Positions 1 through 12,629 of a stretch of DNA of 64,000 nucleotides are shown here, piece after piece. A program made the translations under genes and the position numbers. Position 1 is the stretch's first letter, and each line of letters opens with the position of its first letter. The notes under the pieces are model-generated. The model did not search any database. It was given only the letters and a program-made list of their open reading frames with translations, and had not been told where the DNA came from. Source of the stretch: Panopea generosa (lineage: Eukaryota; Mollusca; Bivalvia; Adapedonta; Hiatellidae); NCBI GenBank assembly GCA_029582155.1, contig CM055901.1:2186001-2250000 (forward strand), read 5' to 3'.

Positions 1-560
1 TTATATGACACATGACCCCTGCTTTTCTTATCATATTTTGATAGTGCAGAGGTTGATAAACAGTAAAATGTAAGTTTCACTTCTTTCATTCATGTCCCTC
101 TATGAATGACAAGCCTTCAAACATTCATTATTTACTACAGAATCAAGAACAAAATCAATGGTGGGTTTACATCTCAACTGAAAGTTTGAATAACGTCATA
201 AGCCATGAATGATTCTTTTTCTTGCACACCAAACACATTGAATATCTATTTTAACTTAATTTATCATTATAGATTTTACAACGATAGCTTTTAAGACATT
301 TATTATATGACTTACGTCAGATATTTATATGTTACGTCATTTAGATAGTTCCAACGTCACAGCTCAAGAATTTTATCTCGGTCCTAGGATGAGATAGAAA
401 TATCTAACCCCGGTAAAAATGTAGATATCCTTATCAATGTAAGTATACCCCCTCTGTCTAAAGTGCAATAAATTGACTCAAGTCTTCCATATTCATTTGG
501 TTATTTGTTTATCCATTTCTTAAAAAAACATATATTGTTATATACTAGTAAGTAGACCAA
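1..560. other. AT-rich DNA, no gene seen
   Basis: No open frame of useful length, tRNA-like box or recognisable repeat is visible in this stretch. It is ordinary AT-rich intergenic sequence. Confidence 0.6.
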
Positions 561-569
561 ACATTGGAT

Positions 570-608
570 ATTTTTTATTTTATTTTTTTATTTTATTTTA
601 TTTTATTT
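570..608. repeat. TTTTA-type microsatellite
   Basis: An imperfect run of T-rich pentamers (TTTTA/TTTAT), directly visible. Confidence 0.9.
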
Positions 609-716
609 CAATCACTGAAAAGTGATTCATTCAATCACCCCGTAATAGGTCTGTGAGGGAGGGCCATCCCTCAATAAACCGTACAAATATATGTATCAGT
701 CAAGTTGTAACATACA

Positions 717-720
<4 letters not shown>

Positions 721-750
<30 letters not shown>
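721..750. repeat. (TA)15 microsatellite
   Basis: Thirty bases of uninterrupted TA dinucleotide. Confidence 0.95.
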
Positions 751-751
<1 letters not shown>

Positions 752-939
752 TGAAAGGAAAAAGAAAGCATATATTTTGGTTTTTAAAATTATTTCATTA
801 TTGACTAAGTTTATTCATGTGATGGAAAATGAACTGATTTGGATATTATTAATATGGCAGGAATATTTCATGATTTGATACAAGAAAACACATTTTATGT
901 TAGATCTTATTCGATATTATAAAAAGGACATTTCACTTG

Positions 940-2125
940 TTACATCAGAATATAACATACTGCAATAAATAATCTTACTGACAAAATGTAAAAGGTATAG
1001 TAGAAAAAGCACATTTACCCCATAATTACATCAACTGATAATGCAAAAATACCAATATATCAAACTTTTACCGTCTAAAATTAAAAACAATAGAATATAA
1101 TACCCTACCCCCACCCCTTTTTGTGATTTTTGCCAATTTTGCCAGTTTTCGAATATCAACATGTTACATTGCGTTGTGCTGACATCAAATATGAAACATA
1201 CCATAAAAAGTATATTATCTGCCTTACTGCATCAGCTGACAATGTAAAACCTTCACAATCTAAAATTTGACAAAAATGTTGTTGCCAGTTCTGACAATGT
1301 CGAACAGGTACATGTTACAATAAGTTTTCTTACACCAAATAATGAAAGATACAGTAACAACAGTATATTAACATGAGGTGACAAAGGAAAACTACTAATA
1401 CATCAATATTTTACCATCTAAAATATGGGGGGGGGGGGGGGAATATAGTATATCCCTGCCCCATTTCGGCTTTTTACTAATTTAGATAGCTTTAGAATTG
1501 TATTATGTTAAAATAAGTGATTATTGTATCAAATAATGGCATATATAGTAGAAAAAGACACGTTTAATAGATCAACTAGTTTTGCAAAATTATTAATGCA
1601 TTAAAATTGTACTGTCTATGTTTTGAAAATAAAAGAATATAATATACCTGCCACTTTTTCGACTTTTTTCGAATATTAAAATGTTACAATAGGTTATCCT
1701 TACGTCACATAATAAAATATACAGTAGACACACGTATTTATTAACATTCCTAGTTCGAGTACATCAGCTAACAATGCAAAAATACCAATACATCAAACTT
1801 GTACCATCTGAAATTTGATAAAATACAATCCCTATTCCATTTTTACTTTTGTCAATTGTGGAATGGTAAAATGTTGTAATAACTTATCATGACATCAAAT
1901 AAATTAAACTGTTGAAAAATTATTATTGTTTTTTTCTTTCAACATATAGATACAGTTCAAAAATAGAAGAGCTTATACAACAAACGTTTTGCCATTTGAT
2001 ATTTGAAAAGAAAATAGAATATAGAAATCCCAACCCCTAACCTATTTAAAGGCTTTTTTTTACAAAATTGGCAATTTTCATGTTACAATTAGTTAGCCTG
2101 ATATCAAGTACTAGGTACAACAGAT
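940..2125 (+). repeat. Diverged tandem family R4, about six units
   Basis: The same order of sub-motifs recurs about six times with variable spacing of roughly 150-250 bases: 'caatgcaaaaataccaat', 'taccatctaaaat', 'gaatataatacc' followed by a C-rich run, 'gccaatttt', 'aatgttacaat', and 'acatcaaataatg' followed by 'tacagta'. Units are old and differ by indels, and one contains a G15 run. A lone related unit lies at about 18.6 kb, so the family is both tandem and dispersed. No coding potential is visible. Confidence 0.75.
1427..1441. repeat. G15 homopolymer
   Basis: Fifteen consecutive G residues inside an R4 unit in otherwise AT-rich DNA. The true length may be uncertain because such runs are prone to sequencing error. 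Confidence 0.9.
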
Positions 2126-2845
2126 CAAGTCGTGTATCCTTCTTACTATATCAATTTTCTAGACTTTCTTCTGAATAAACAACAACTAGTTTTGGGTTTA
2201 AGTCCGTCAATGTAAGTTTGTCAGTATTTTGTCAGTTCACATGCACCGAGTCCCTTTTTCATTTCCCCAACACAATTTGATTGTCATTGAATAAAAACAA
2301 ACAGCAACATTTACATTTAATAAGACTATAATAATAATGAAAGACAACGATTTCCGACCACACTGAGCTAACATGAACGTTCTTTATTTTAACCCAGATT
2401 AAGGTTATAAAAACAGGCAATAGTCAATATCTCACAATCTTTAATTCATGCAACCGTAAAACATTGAGTTTTAAGAAGAAAATCACGAATGAGAGTATTT
2501 TGGTAAATCGTGTTAAAAAAATTCTAAGAAAAGCAAGCGTCGCCGATGACCAAGACTAAAATAATAGGGGATTTCCCAGGTTACGAACTTATCCGAAGTT
2601 ACCCGATTTTTTCCGATTACGTTATGGACGGAATACTTTAAAGGGAATATATGTCTTAAAACATGAAATGGCTATTAAAATGGATAAAAAGCATCTCAAT
2701 ATCATTATTAAATGAAATCCGATTTTTTTGGTATGTCAAATCAACCAAAACGTTAAAAAAATCGATATTAAGATTGGAGTGGTAAAATTGAAAAAAAAAA
2801 CACTATGTTTTAACTATGTTAAAAGTAAAAGTATTTTTTGATAAT
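2126..2845. other. No gene or repeat recognised
   Basis: AT-rich sequence with frequent stops in all frames and no visible repeat structure. Confidence 0.5.
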
Positions 2846-2945
2846 ATGTAGATGGCCTTTCCACAAACAACACTCAGTTCTGGTTTTACTCAGAAGGCGG
2901 GTTCGAGACCGGTTGATATAAGCTCCGAGCTTACTTCACAAACAT
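2846..2945 (+). mobile_element. SINE-A fragment (core and tail)
   Basis: The segment carries the core shared with the copies at 13.7, 14.1, 22.8 and 47.4 kb: 'acactcagttctggtttta', then a 'gttcgagaccggttgatata' block and 'agctccgagctt'. The tRNA-like head seen in the 47.4 kb copy is missing or unrecognisable here. It is non-autonomous and would depend on a LINE enzyme. Confidence 0.7.
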
Positions 2946-4074
2946 ATAATCCAGTCATACATATATATATGTATCCTACTAACTCCGTGTTGTGTCGAAC
3001 GATTTAACGAGCTCTACAAAATTAGTTACCACATTAGCTAAAATTAAGTTTTAAATTACAATCAAGTTTTAAATGAAACATTAATAATAAATACTTAATA
3101 CAGTAACAAAACATTTTGTTACGCCAGTATTCAGGCAAACCTTGCTAGATTTGGTAAAATACATATCTAAGACACTCTAAACCTGATTATAGAGCTAGTT
3201 TAATGAAATTAACAGATTTGTTAAATGTATTTGAGAAATTTAATTTGTTCTTATATTTTAATCAATTAAACAATTCGATAAACTTTATTCTCGTTGAACA
3301 ATTACGTTAATTGAAATAGGAAATTAAATTACACTTGCATGCTTATCAAATTGTGTACATTAACCAAGGAAAAAAACGAGAACTTAACGTAGTTTTGGAT
3401 AGAATACTATTGTAAAGGATTCACTTAAAAATTCCCTATCCTCACTCCAAATACAGATTCAAGATAAACTGGATATTCAAACAGATAATTTATCCCCTTC
3501 CGTATCACTTTATATATCAATATAGCATATATTGATTTATCATATATTGATTTATCATATATTTCCCTTAAGATTATACCTAAATTTTATAGGAAGTTTC
3601 ATGCCAGTGCAAAATTTCTACGCAATAAAAAACAGAAAAATATAAATAATACGAGACAAAGGGGGCAGCAACCAAAGTAGCTAAAAAATAAATGTACAGA
3701 ATAATTCTAAGTTAAGGACACTACATAAGAGTGGCCGCCGTCTATGAATAATAAGGAGCAACTTTGTAAACAAGTGAACCGACCCTCACTCTCCCACAAA
3801 CCTGCCTCGGAAACAGTGCCAATAAACCCAGCCAGACTAGTTTTTATTTGTAAATGCGACATTATGTACATGTTTATTTTGTAAAACACAGGAATGATCT
3901 GGTAAATATATGTCTAAGATAGAAGTATGCTATGTATGAATGTATTCGATGTACTCTCGAAGTTCTCTCTTTTAAAACTAGCTTAGTCCTATCAACGCGT
4001 GGCTGGTTCAATATCATTAAACACTGCAAGAAAAGTCAACTTAACACTAAATGAGTATTACAATGTTCACCCGT
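2946..4074. other. No gene seen; short 17-bp triplication inside
   Basis: AT-rich DNA. At 3525-3563 a 17-base unit with the core 'catatattgatttat' occurs two to three times in tandem. Short open frames here have no recognisable features. Confidence 0.5.
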
Positions 4075-4410
4075 TATCAGCATTGCAGACTAGGAATTCA
4101 ATTAATATCAGTAGTTATTTACTTGTTTAGACTAGGAATTCAATTACTTTTAATAGTTATTTACCTGTTGCTCTGGTTTCTGTAAGGTCACCGAATACAC
4201 CCGTGACCGTATCAGCATTTCAGTCTGTGAATTCAATTAATATTGATAGTTATTTACATATTGCTTTACCTTCTTTAAGTTCACCGAATACATCCGTGCC
4301 CGTATTAGCATTTCAGCCTAGGAATTCAATTAAAATTAATAGTTATTTACTTGTTGCTCTTCCTTCTGCTAGGTCACCGAATACATCCGGGATATCAGCA
4401 TTTCACTGAT
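4075..4410 (+). repeat. 93-bp tandem repeat, about 3.5 copies
   Basis: The marker 'tcaccgaataca' recurs at 4188, 4281 and 4374, an exact 93-base spacing. Each unit also has 'ggaattcaatta' and 'agttatttac'. Because 93 is 31 codons, a 68-codon frame stays open across part of the array. That frame is explained by the repeat and is not evidence of a gene. Confidence 0.85.
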
Positions 4411-6539
4411 AATTCTTGCGTATGGCTTGCATATGGTGTCATACACATGTTGGTGTTTCTGTTTTAATTTGTTATGTTTGGTGTTACACAAATTCAAAAT
4501 AAAACACCCACATCATCGTCTGTTATGGAGTGAAGACAAGACAAGAGTAAGGTTAGTCACAGCTGAACCTCCAGATTAAATCTCCCTAGTCGCAAAGTTT
4601 CACAAATAGTTTTAAGATGTTAACAACTGTTGTTACGTCTTCAGTTTGATTTTATTATTATATATGCGGCGTAGTAATTTTGTGTTTATTCGTGACCATT
4701 AAATGTCACGTTTCATGTAAGATATATATTATTTTTATTTTAGATTTTGTGTCCGTTTTACCTTTCAAGCCAAAATATGTTAAAAGATCATTCTAGTAAT
4801 TCCATTGATTTGAACAACGAGTCAATACGAAGAAGGCCGACAATGATGTTAAAAGGACAACTATTACAAATTTTCATTTACTATTATGGCACATGACTTA
4901 ATACAATTATAAAACGCTTTTATGCATTAAAATATTGGTGGTCTAACATTAAGATAAAATAAAAAAAAATATTGATAGTTTTGAACACTCCAACAGTAAC
5001 GTGTGCAATACATCAATGAAAATATTAATAAGTAAGGTGCAATGGACGTTATACGTTACTTATTAGTCTATGTGTCTGTTTGGTCAGTACGTCGATAATG
5101 CTTCATTATCAGATAAAATGTGTCCAGTACCTTGACTTAAGTTACAGAAATAATTAGTTCCATCAGGACATGAGGAAACAATATAATTTTGTTTACTCCT
5201 TTCATAATCGAATAATGGAATTGATAATTTTAAACATATTTATAATCGGTGTCGTTTTGGTTTAATTGTTTTGTATTTCATGGTATGTTTATATATTATT
5301 CTCTTTAAAATGTCAATCGTTTACATGTATTAATGGAACAATAAACTTTATAAATTACTTGGCTTTACCAGTATGAATATTTTGGTATGGTCACGCACGT
5401 TGACACATAAACATTAGAGTATATAGTAAGTTAAGTCCCGAACCTACCGTTCATTGTTCATATTGGGAGTAGAAAATAACATAGAACTGATATTAATGAA
5501 CTTGCATTTCTTTAAATAGTTTTGATGCATGAACACGGTGTTTATATAATAGCAGGTTTGATGCATGAACACTGTGTTTGTATTTTGCTTTTAAACTGTA
5601 CAATGCCTTTTCAAGTGTTTACTATATTCGAGAATGTGAAATTAAAGAAATGCATTTCTACATTTTCTGACATGTTTTTCTCTTAAAAATGCATTACTTA
5701 TAACTTTCTGTTCAGTAAATGATATAAAAAGGTTATTGAATCCCAAAGACGAAGGTTCTATTCGAAGAAAAAGGTTTATTTCGTCATTTAAATGTTTCTT
5801 ATTTATGATAAATTTGTTAATACACAGGTCGGAATTTTCTGTTTTATTCATCAATGTTTTAGCATAACCGGAAACTGTTTAATGGGTGACTTTATCGAGG
5901 GCTGCAATTAAGTATCTGGATATCTAAAATTAAAGCATTTACACTATACAGACACAAATACAATATACGTAGTTGAACAGAAAATCCATAATATATGATG
6001 TTTTATATAAACATGCAGTATAACTGCTAAGATCAAAAACACATATCAGCGATATAAGTGAGGCATTTTAAGAAACATATATATTGTAGCCAGTGTAGTG
6101 AACTGTTAATAACAACATTCAAAATATAACGATAGGGAGAATTTATTTCAGCTTGAAAGTGACATTTTTGTTCCTAATTGAATGGAATGAAGAACATGAT
6201 AACGTTTTTAATTATCTTCTTTGTCTTAATTTGTGTTCATCCCCTTGACTGTTACTTCTTGCTCATTATCGCTCCGAGATATCACATGATTATGACATCT
6301 ATTGATAAATGGATGCAAAACTATAGTGCATGTTTTTATTTCCAGAGAGCATTTTACATTTAGATCACGCTATGCTACCGATCAGAAGGGATTGTGCAAA
6401 AAATAATCGTTCTTTTAATTTCAAAAGTGGGACATCTACAAATTAAACTGTAATATGATTACATGGATATTGTCTTATAAATAAGAATCACCTATTATAC
6501 TCATGTTTGTAATGTAATTTCAGAGTTAAACGTAGCAAA
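4411..6539. other. AT-rich DNA, no gene seen; 36-bp duplication
   Basis: The motif 'tttgatgcatgaacac' is duplicated 36 bases apart at 5521 and 5557. A 61-codon plus-strand frame at 6178-6363 starts with a hydrophobic stretch. It has no conserved context, so it is not called a gene. Confidence 0.5.
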
Positions 6540-6780
6540 AGTTAAGTCTACCTTATTACTCCTTCTTCAGTTCCCTATTAGTTTAATACTAATAAATGAC
6601 TTGCCATTTTCTGTGCAAAATACCGTAGTTGATATTTTCGCAAACGATTCTTCCTTCTCAGTTTGAAATATTACTCTTTCAAACGTTATCATAACAGATC
6701 TTACTAATGCTGAAACTTCGTGTGTAGCAAAGCGTATGCCTCTGAATGTAGCGAAATTTAAATAAATGTATATTTCCTCT
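6540..6780 (+). pseudogene. LINE reverse-transcriptase fragment
   Basis: One plus-strand frame reads ILINDLPFSVQ, then VVDIFANDSSFS, then a stop, and continues with a segment ending PLNVAKFK. The order matches reverse-transcriptase motif B' (xxINDLP), motif C (normally FADD, here FAND) and the following N-x-x-K-x-K stretch of CR1/Jockey-type non-LTR retrotransposons. The second catalytic aspartate pair is damaged and an in-frame TGA follows, so it is dead. Only about 80 residues of a roughly 900-residue protein remain. There is no endonuclease or 3' end nearby, and the clade cannot be fixed from so little. Confidence 0.7.
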
Positions 6781-6939
6781 AAAAGCAGAGTTTATCGCAT
6801 ATTTAATGACTTTCCCCCGACACTGATACATCACAAAGATGAAGCTACCCAGTATACACAGAAAATTACTTGAATTTGTGATTGATAACACGTCCTCTTG
6901 GTATAGCAAAGCCGACCATGTTATATTTTTCTAACGAGC

Positions 6940-7148
6940 TTTAACACCATTTCCAATAGCTGACATGTTGTATGTGGCATATCCAGTTTTTTTAGTAGAA
7001 CCACTGTCCCTCCAAAAGTAACTGGCAAACCTGCTCACATTAGGTATTTAACCTGAGCTGTGCACGGGCCCATGAGATCAGCGATGAGAGGTAAGTGGGG
7101 TCGTTAGGCGACAGCGCCGTGGACCATTTGGCCACAAAGGGCCGGCGA
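6940..7148 (-). mobile_element. SINE-B copy (tRNA-Leu/Ser-like head)
   Basis: On the minus strand the element starts with 'gtggccaaatggtc', a decayed A box. It ends with a tail containing 'tatgcca' plus a block related to 'catgaaatgtgt' and 'aatggcg'. The same head-tail pairing is clearer in the plus-strand copy at 33.9 kb. It is diverged and non-coding. Confidence 0.65.
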
Positions 7149-7659
7149 CCGTGTTATGAAAACTGTAAGTCATCTTCTTTCTTGATCAAAATTCACATCG
7201 TTTTGTACCATTGTGAAAGGTGATTTTAATGCTTACATTTAGATTACTGTAGCGTTTTTTGGGGGAAATTATAAAGTTTCACTGGAAGATAAAATTTTAA
7301 GATTCATTAAAAGCGCTGCAATACTTATTTATCTAAATATATTTACGATATGCTGTATATAGAACTATTCACCAAGCTTAATCGCATGCATTTTTCAGAA
7401 TTGGGTTAAATATCAAAAGGTCGTACTTGCGTATAATACATCTTATGATCAAGCTTCTGCTATCATAAGTCTTTGTTTACTCTAACATCTAATAATAATA
7501 CTCGTCCACCTCCGATCTTTGTTCATGTACTCCTCAAATACTAAAATATTTTGATATTCGTCTCTTGTTTACGGAACCCTATTTCATCATTCCTTTGTAA
7601 ATATATTGATGGTCTCATGGAAAATTGTTTATATTCAAATGAATTATCTCATTAATTAA
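7149..7659. other. No gene seen
   Basis: AT-rich spacer between a SINE and the trinucleotide tract; nothing recognisable. Confidence 0.5.
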
Positions 7660-7743
7660 TGGAAGTCATTATTATTATTATTACTATTATTATTGTTATC
7701 ATCTTTTTTATCATAATAATTATTATCATCATCATTATTATCA

Positions 7744-7782
<39 letters not shown>

Positions 7783-8094
7783 ACATCATCATTATCATTA
7801 TTATTATTATTATTACTATTATTATTATTATTATTATCATTATTATTGTTATCATTTAAATTATTATTAATAAGATTATCATTATTATTATTATAATTAT
7901 CATTAATATTTAATATGATTTTTGTTATTTTTTTTCTCATCATTATTATTATTATTAATATCATTATTATTATCACTTTGTTATTGTTATTATCATCATC
8001 ATTATCATCACCATCATCATTATTATTATTATTATTATTATCATTATTATTATTATCACTATTGTTATTGTTATTATCATCATAGTCATCATCA

Positions 8095-8125
<31 letters not shown>

Positions 8126-8150
8126 CATTATTATTATCACTATTGTTATT

Positions 8151-8182
<32 letters not shown>

Positions 8183-8240
8183 TATTATTTTTTTTATTAT
8201 TATTATTTAAATTATTATTAATAATGTTATTTAAATTGTT
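7660..8240. repeat. ATT/ATC trinucleotide microsatellite (about 580 bp)
   Basis: Almost continuous ATT and ATC (AAT/GAT) triplets with short interruptions. Runs of isoleucine/methionine, asparagine/aspartate or histidine/tyrosine codons in several frames on both strands are artefacts of the triplet repeat. Confidence 0.95.
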
Positions 8241-8839
8241 ATAACTATAAGTGTCGTTGTTGTTGTTAATTCTTAACTGATTTTACAAATATATTGAATA
8301 CCATCCTCTTTAAAAGCATTTATCTCTAGAACCAAGCTTTTTTCATATTTCTTTTTATCCAGTATTTGTTCAACTGCAAAATAAATTTTCCCAAATTACA
8401 TTAACCATGTTCATCACGTGAAGACAACATAATTAATTCTCATTTCTTCTAATAGCATTACAAATGTCTTCTTAAATAGTGTAGTTCAGTAGCTCCATTC
8501 CAGGACAAATAATAAAACTGCTAGGGATAGCACAAACTGATGTTGTTCAATAAAACAATGATACTTTATGTTTAGAACATTTACTTTATATCTTGCTCGC
8601 TGAAACAAGTTACTGAAACATTAAAATGTAACATACATGACGCGCTTTGCAATCGAATTAAGAAAAAGGTAAATATTTTTATTTGTCAATGTTTCTTTGA
8701 AAACTTTTAAGCTAGTCGCTATTTTACTTAAACGAACTGAATTAAGTGTGTATTGTCTATTCAGCTTGTTATACTATGACATATTTCTTTTAAAACGAAT
8801 TCAGGAGTAATATGTGTTGTCCTTTGTTTCGCGCTCACT
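8241..8839. other. No gene seen
   Basis: AT-rich spacer with no recognisable motif. Confidence 0.5.
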
Positions 8840-9075
8840 ATATATCCCTGCCCGGCAGCAGTCTCAGTAGTGATTGATATACGACATTGTGTCTCATTAT
8901 CATTCGTCTCTCACCGCTGGTTCAAGTGGGAAAATTATCAGTTACTTGCGGAGATGGGATGTGCTCGAGTTCTGGTTAACCTTTCAAAAACTCAGAAAAT
9001 AGCGGTTAGGTTAACTGATCATCTGTTAGCCCTTGATAGCATAAAATAACGCTAAATATTCAATCATTCAATGTA
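8840..9075 (+). mobile_element. SINE-C copy
   Basis: It matches the 30.8 kb copy almost throughout: 'gattgatatacgacattgtg', 'cattcgtctctc', 'cgctggttcaagtggg', 'cagttacttgcggagatggg', 'taacgctaaatattcaatca'. The tRNA-like head is truncated to the 'cccggca' segment. The 3' end has an ATTCA/AATC-type tail. No coding frame; a LINE-dependent retroposon. Confidence 0.8.
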
Positions 9076-9094
9076 TCATGTATTTGTCTTATAT

Positions 9095-9250
9095 CAATTT
9101 GCTTTGCAATGATACGCCATATTTTGCCATGCTACAATTTGCTTTGCTTTGATTTCCTCTACTGTGATATGGTGTTATGTGGTGTGCTATGCAAAGGTGT
9201 ACAGTGCTCTATTGTGCCATGCCATACCCAGGTCAAGCACTGTGCTATAC
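9095..9250. repeat. Cryptic simple sequence (tgc-tatg / ttgctttg)
   Basis: Loose reiteration of 'tttgctttg', 'gccatgctac' and 'gtgctatgc' motifs gives low complexity without a fixed period. An open frame over part of it looks incidental. Confidence 0.4.
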
Positions 9251-9469
9251 GTTAAAGAAAAGTACTCTATATCTTACCACATATCACAGGTATCGATAAG
9301 AATCGGCATTACAGGATATATCACTACTTACCAAATAGGTATAGTGAGTGTTTTAATCAAACTACTTAAGAGCAATACAAAAATGTCCAACTGAAGAGAA
9401 AGCACTCACGGAATGTATAACATATTTGTATCATTGATACAAACAATGCATCAAATATTAAAGATAAAG

Positions 9470-9963
9470 ATTTCACTTCACAGTTTAGTTTTGTTCTTTG
9501 TTCTATATAAGATAAGGTCTAGAATTTTCATGTTATTAATAAGAAAAAATTCAACATAGAATTTTTTGAAGTATTTTTTTTCATATTAGGAATGCATTAA
9601 CCCACATAAAAATGAACAATAACTGATAGGTTGACCAGATTAGTTTATAAAGAGGGTGCTGTCTTTTTTCTAAAAATATGTCCTCACATGCTTATAAATC
9701 CATGAATATGTTTATATATCTATAAAAGTTACTTTTAACACCAGTGATGTCTTATTGCAGTATATGCTATGCCAGTTTTTGCTCCAGTGATGTTTTATTG
9801 CAGTATATGCTATGCCAGGTTTTACTCTAGCTTTGCTCTACTCATCTGCAGCAAGAATTCACAACCACTATATATATAATATTTTAAAACAAAATTGCAT
9901 AGGACTCTTTTAAGCGTAAGAATCGTTACCGTGGGGTGGGGAAAAGCAGGCGTGTAGTGAGAC
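9470..9963 (+). mobile_element. R2 MITE-like element, copy 1
   Basis: It aligns along its length with copies at about 16.0-16.4 kb and 50.6-51.1 kb. Shared blocks include 'tttgttctttgttct', 'ataggttgacca', 'agagggtgc', 'gcagtatatgctatgcca', 'ctgcagcaag' and 'gtgtagtgagac' at the right end. The left terminal repeat is decayed. An internal 43-base stretch is duplicated. It is non-coding and likely a non-autonomous DNA transposon. Confidence 0.75.
9741..9828 (+). repeat. 43-bp tandem duplication inside R2 copy 1
   Basis: 'ccagtgatgt' through 'tatgctatgcca' occurs twice, 43 bases apart. The other two R2 copies carry it once, so the duplication arose after this copy inserted. Confidence 0.85.
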
Positions 9964-10029
9964 GTTAACAATCAGAAACCATGCAGAAGAGGAAGCAATA
10001 GGGGTTCCTATCTTGGAAACGTACTAGCC

Positions 10030-11546
10030 AGACCATACCTTACCATACCAGCGTGGAATATAGTTATATGACATATCGGTTAGTGGGAATGTTTAAACTG
10101 ACCATTCTTTACCATACCAGCGTGAAATATAGTTATATGACATATCGGTTAGTGGGAATGTTTAAACTGACCATTCTTTACCATACGAGCGTGGAATATA
10201 GTTATATGACAAATCGGTTAGTGGGAATGTTTAAACTGACCATACCTTACCATACCAGCGTTGAATATAGTTATATGACATATCGGTTAGTGGGAATGTT
10301 TAAACTGACCATACCTTACCATACCAGCGTTGAATATAGTTATATGACAGATCGGTTAGTAGGAATGTTTAAACTGACCATACCTTACAATACCAACATG
10401 AAATATAGTTATATGACATATCGGTTGGTTGGAAAGGTTAAACTGACCATACCTTACCATACCAGCGTGGAATATAGTTATATGACATATCGGTTAGTGG
10501 GAATGTTTAAACTGACCATACCTTACCATACCAGCGTTGAATATAGTTATATGACAGATCGGTTAGTAGGAATGTTTAAACTGACAATACCTTACAATAC
10601 CAACGTGAAATATAGTTATATGACATATCGGTTGGTTGGAAAGGTTAAACTGACCATACTTTACCATACCAGCGTGGAATATAGTTATATGACTTATCGG
10701 TTGGTTGGAAAGGTTAAACTGACCATACTTTACCATATCAGCGTGGAATATAGTTATCTGACTTATCGCTTGGTCGGAATGTTTAAACTCACCATACTTT
10801 ACCATACCAGCGTGGAATATAGTTATATGACATATCGGTTGGTGGGAACGGTTAAACTGACCATACCTTTCCATACCAGCGTGGAATATAGTTATATGAC
10901 ATATCGGTTGATTGGAAAGGTTAAACTGACCATACTTTACCATACAAGCGTGGAATATAGTTATATGACATATCGGTTGGTTGGAAAGGTTAAACTGACC
11001 ATACTTTACCATATCAGCGTGGAATATAGTTATCTGACTTATCGCTTGGTCGGAATGTTTAAACTCACCATACTTTACCATACCAGCGTGGAATATAGTT
11101 ATATGACATATCGGTTGGTGGGAACGGTTAAACTGACCATACCTTTCCATACCAGCGTGGAATATAGTTATTTGACAAATCGGTTGATGGGAATGGTTAA
11201 ACTGACCATGCCTTACCATACCAGCGTGGAATATAGTTATATGATATATCGGTTGATGGGAATGGTTAAACTGACCATACCTTACCATACCAGCGTGGAA
11301 TATAGTAATATGATATATCGGTTGATGGGAATGGTTAAACTGACCATGCCTTACCATACCAGCGTGGAATATAGTTATATGATATATCGGTTGATGGGAA
11401 TGGTTAAACTGACCATGCCTTACCATACCAGCGTGGAATATAGTTATATGATATATCGGTTGATGGGAATGGTTAAACTGACCATGCCTTACCATACCAG
11501 CGTGGAATATAGTAATATGACATATCGGTTGAACGGAATGGTTAAA
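10030..11546 (+). repeat. 69-bp satellite, about 22 units
   Basis: A 69-base unit (core 'gaatatagttatatgac', then 'atcggtt', 'ttaaactgacca', 'taccataccagc') is repeated about 22 times with clean head-to-tail phase. Since 69 is 23 codons and the unit lacks stops in one frame, the plus strand is open for 498 codons and the minus strand for 336. Unit differences often change amino acids, and the long frame opens on GTG rather than ATG. I see no promoter or signal peptide, so a satellite is much likelier than a gene. Blocks of three and four units are themselves duplicated. Confidence 0.93.
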
Positions 11547-11549
11547 TGA

Positions 11550-12629
11550 TAAATCAGAGGCTTTTAGGAACATGCAACTGCTGAAATTGTATATGACTGT
11601 GTTTTATTTTTTTTTGTATTTGAAAACTGTTGCATAAGCAAACGATCAGTCAATTTCCATAGAAATGTGAAAGCATATACATTGTTGTAAACAACACATT
11701 TAATACAATAGAAGGGGATAATCGAGATGATCATTTCAAATCAAAAACATCTTGAGAGAAGGGAATAAGACAGGGCAAGAAACAAAAAGACAAACATACA
11801 GAGAGTAGAAGTGTAAATTTAGAGTTCAACCTTTTCACAGGTACACTAATTTCAATCGCGGTAGGCTAGTACTAAATTTGCACATTGTAAAATGCCCTGG
11901 TTAAAGTACTGTTGTTCGGTTTTCTTTTAAGAGCATATACCAAAACGACATCAATGAAGCAAATATGAAAACTTAGTGTAGTTTAATGTAAAAATGCAAA
12001 TCTGTAGAAAAAAAACAATAACACTTTTGATCGAAATATTTCAATTTTGTTTGTGGTTTTAAGGAAGAATATTTATTCCTGAAAGTGAAAAAAACTATCA
12101 TCACCTTAAAAGCCATATTTTATATGTTAAGAAAATAATTATCTTTCTTACAAACTTGTTTGTCGTTGTACTCTTATCGCATAAGAAAAAAAAGAAAATG
12201 TAGTGTAAACAAAAACCATAAGTACATTATATTTTTGAAAAGGTAATGAGTTAAATCATGATTTATTTACAACTCAGAACAGACTAAATGGTCGACCATC
12301 CAAAAACATTACAGCTATGTTGATTCGATTTGCTTTATTAGCTGCTGAGAAATTGTGTGAATCATTGGCCAGTCAGAAATCATAATTCACCCTGGCTGTC
12401 GTATTAAATTTGATCATAAGCAAAAACTTCACAAGTGAACCACCTAAGGAAAATTCCTGAAACATTTGCATTTTTATGATAACAGAGAAGATGTTCTTAA
12501 AATCAGCCAGTCAGAAAACTTGATTTTCACTGGCCGTCATATTGAATGTTTGAACAGGATAAAAACACACGCATATAATTGGAAGAGGACAGGAAAATAT
12601 TGCAAAGTGTGTTTAATTTTTGACAATTT
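11550..12629. other. AT-rich DNA; weak 140-bp duplication
   Basis: No gene. The phrase 'ccagtcagaaa' followed by a 'tggc-gtc-tatt' block occurs at about 12,366 and again at about 12,506, suggesting an old tandem duplication. Confidence 0.45.

Noticed and set aside
6178-6363. 61-codon frame with a signal-peptide-like start
   Set aside because: Hydrophobic N-termini are common in AT-rich random frames; no cysteine pattern, cleavage context or conservation is visible.
7652-8221. Long Ile/Met, Asn/Asp and His/Tyr frames
   Set aside because: They are translations of an ATT/ATC microsatellite.
10053-11549. A 498-codon open frame that could be read as a repeat protein
   Set aside because: It is fully explained by a 69-base satellite without stops in one frame. 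It opens on GTG, the opposite strand is also open for 336 codons, and unit changes often alter residues.
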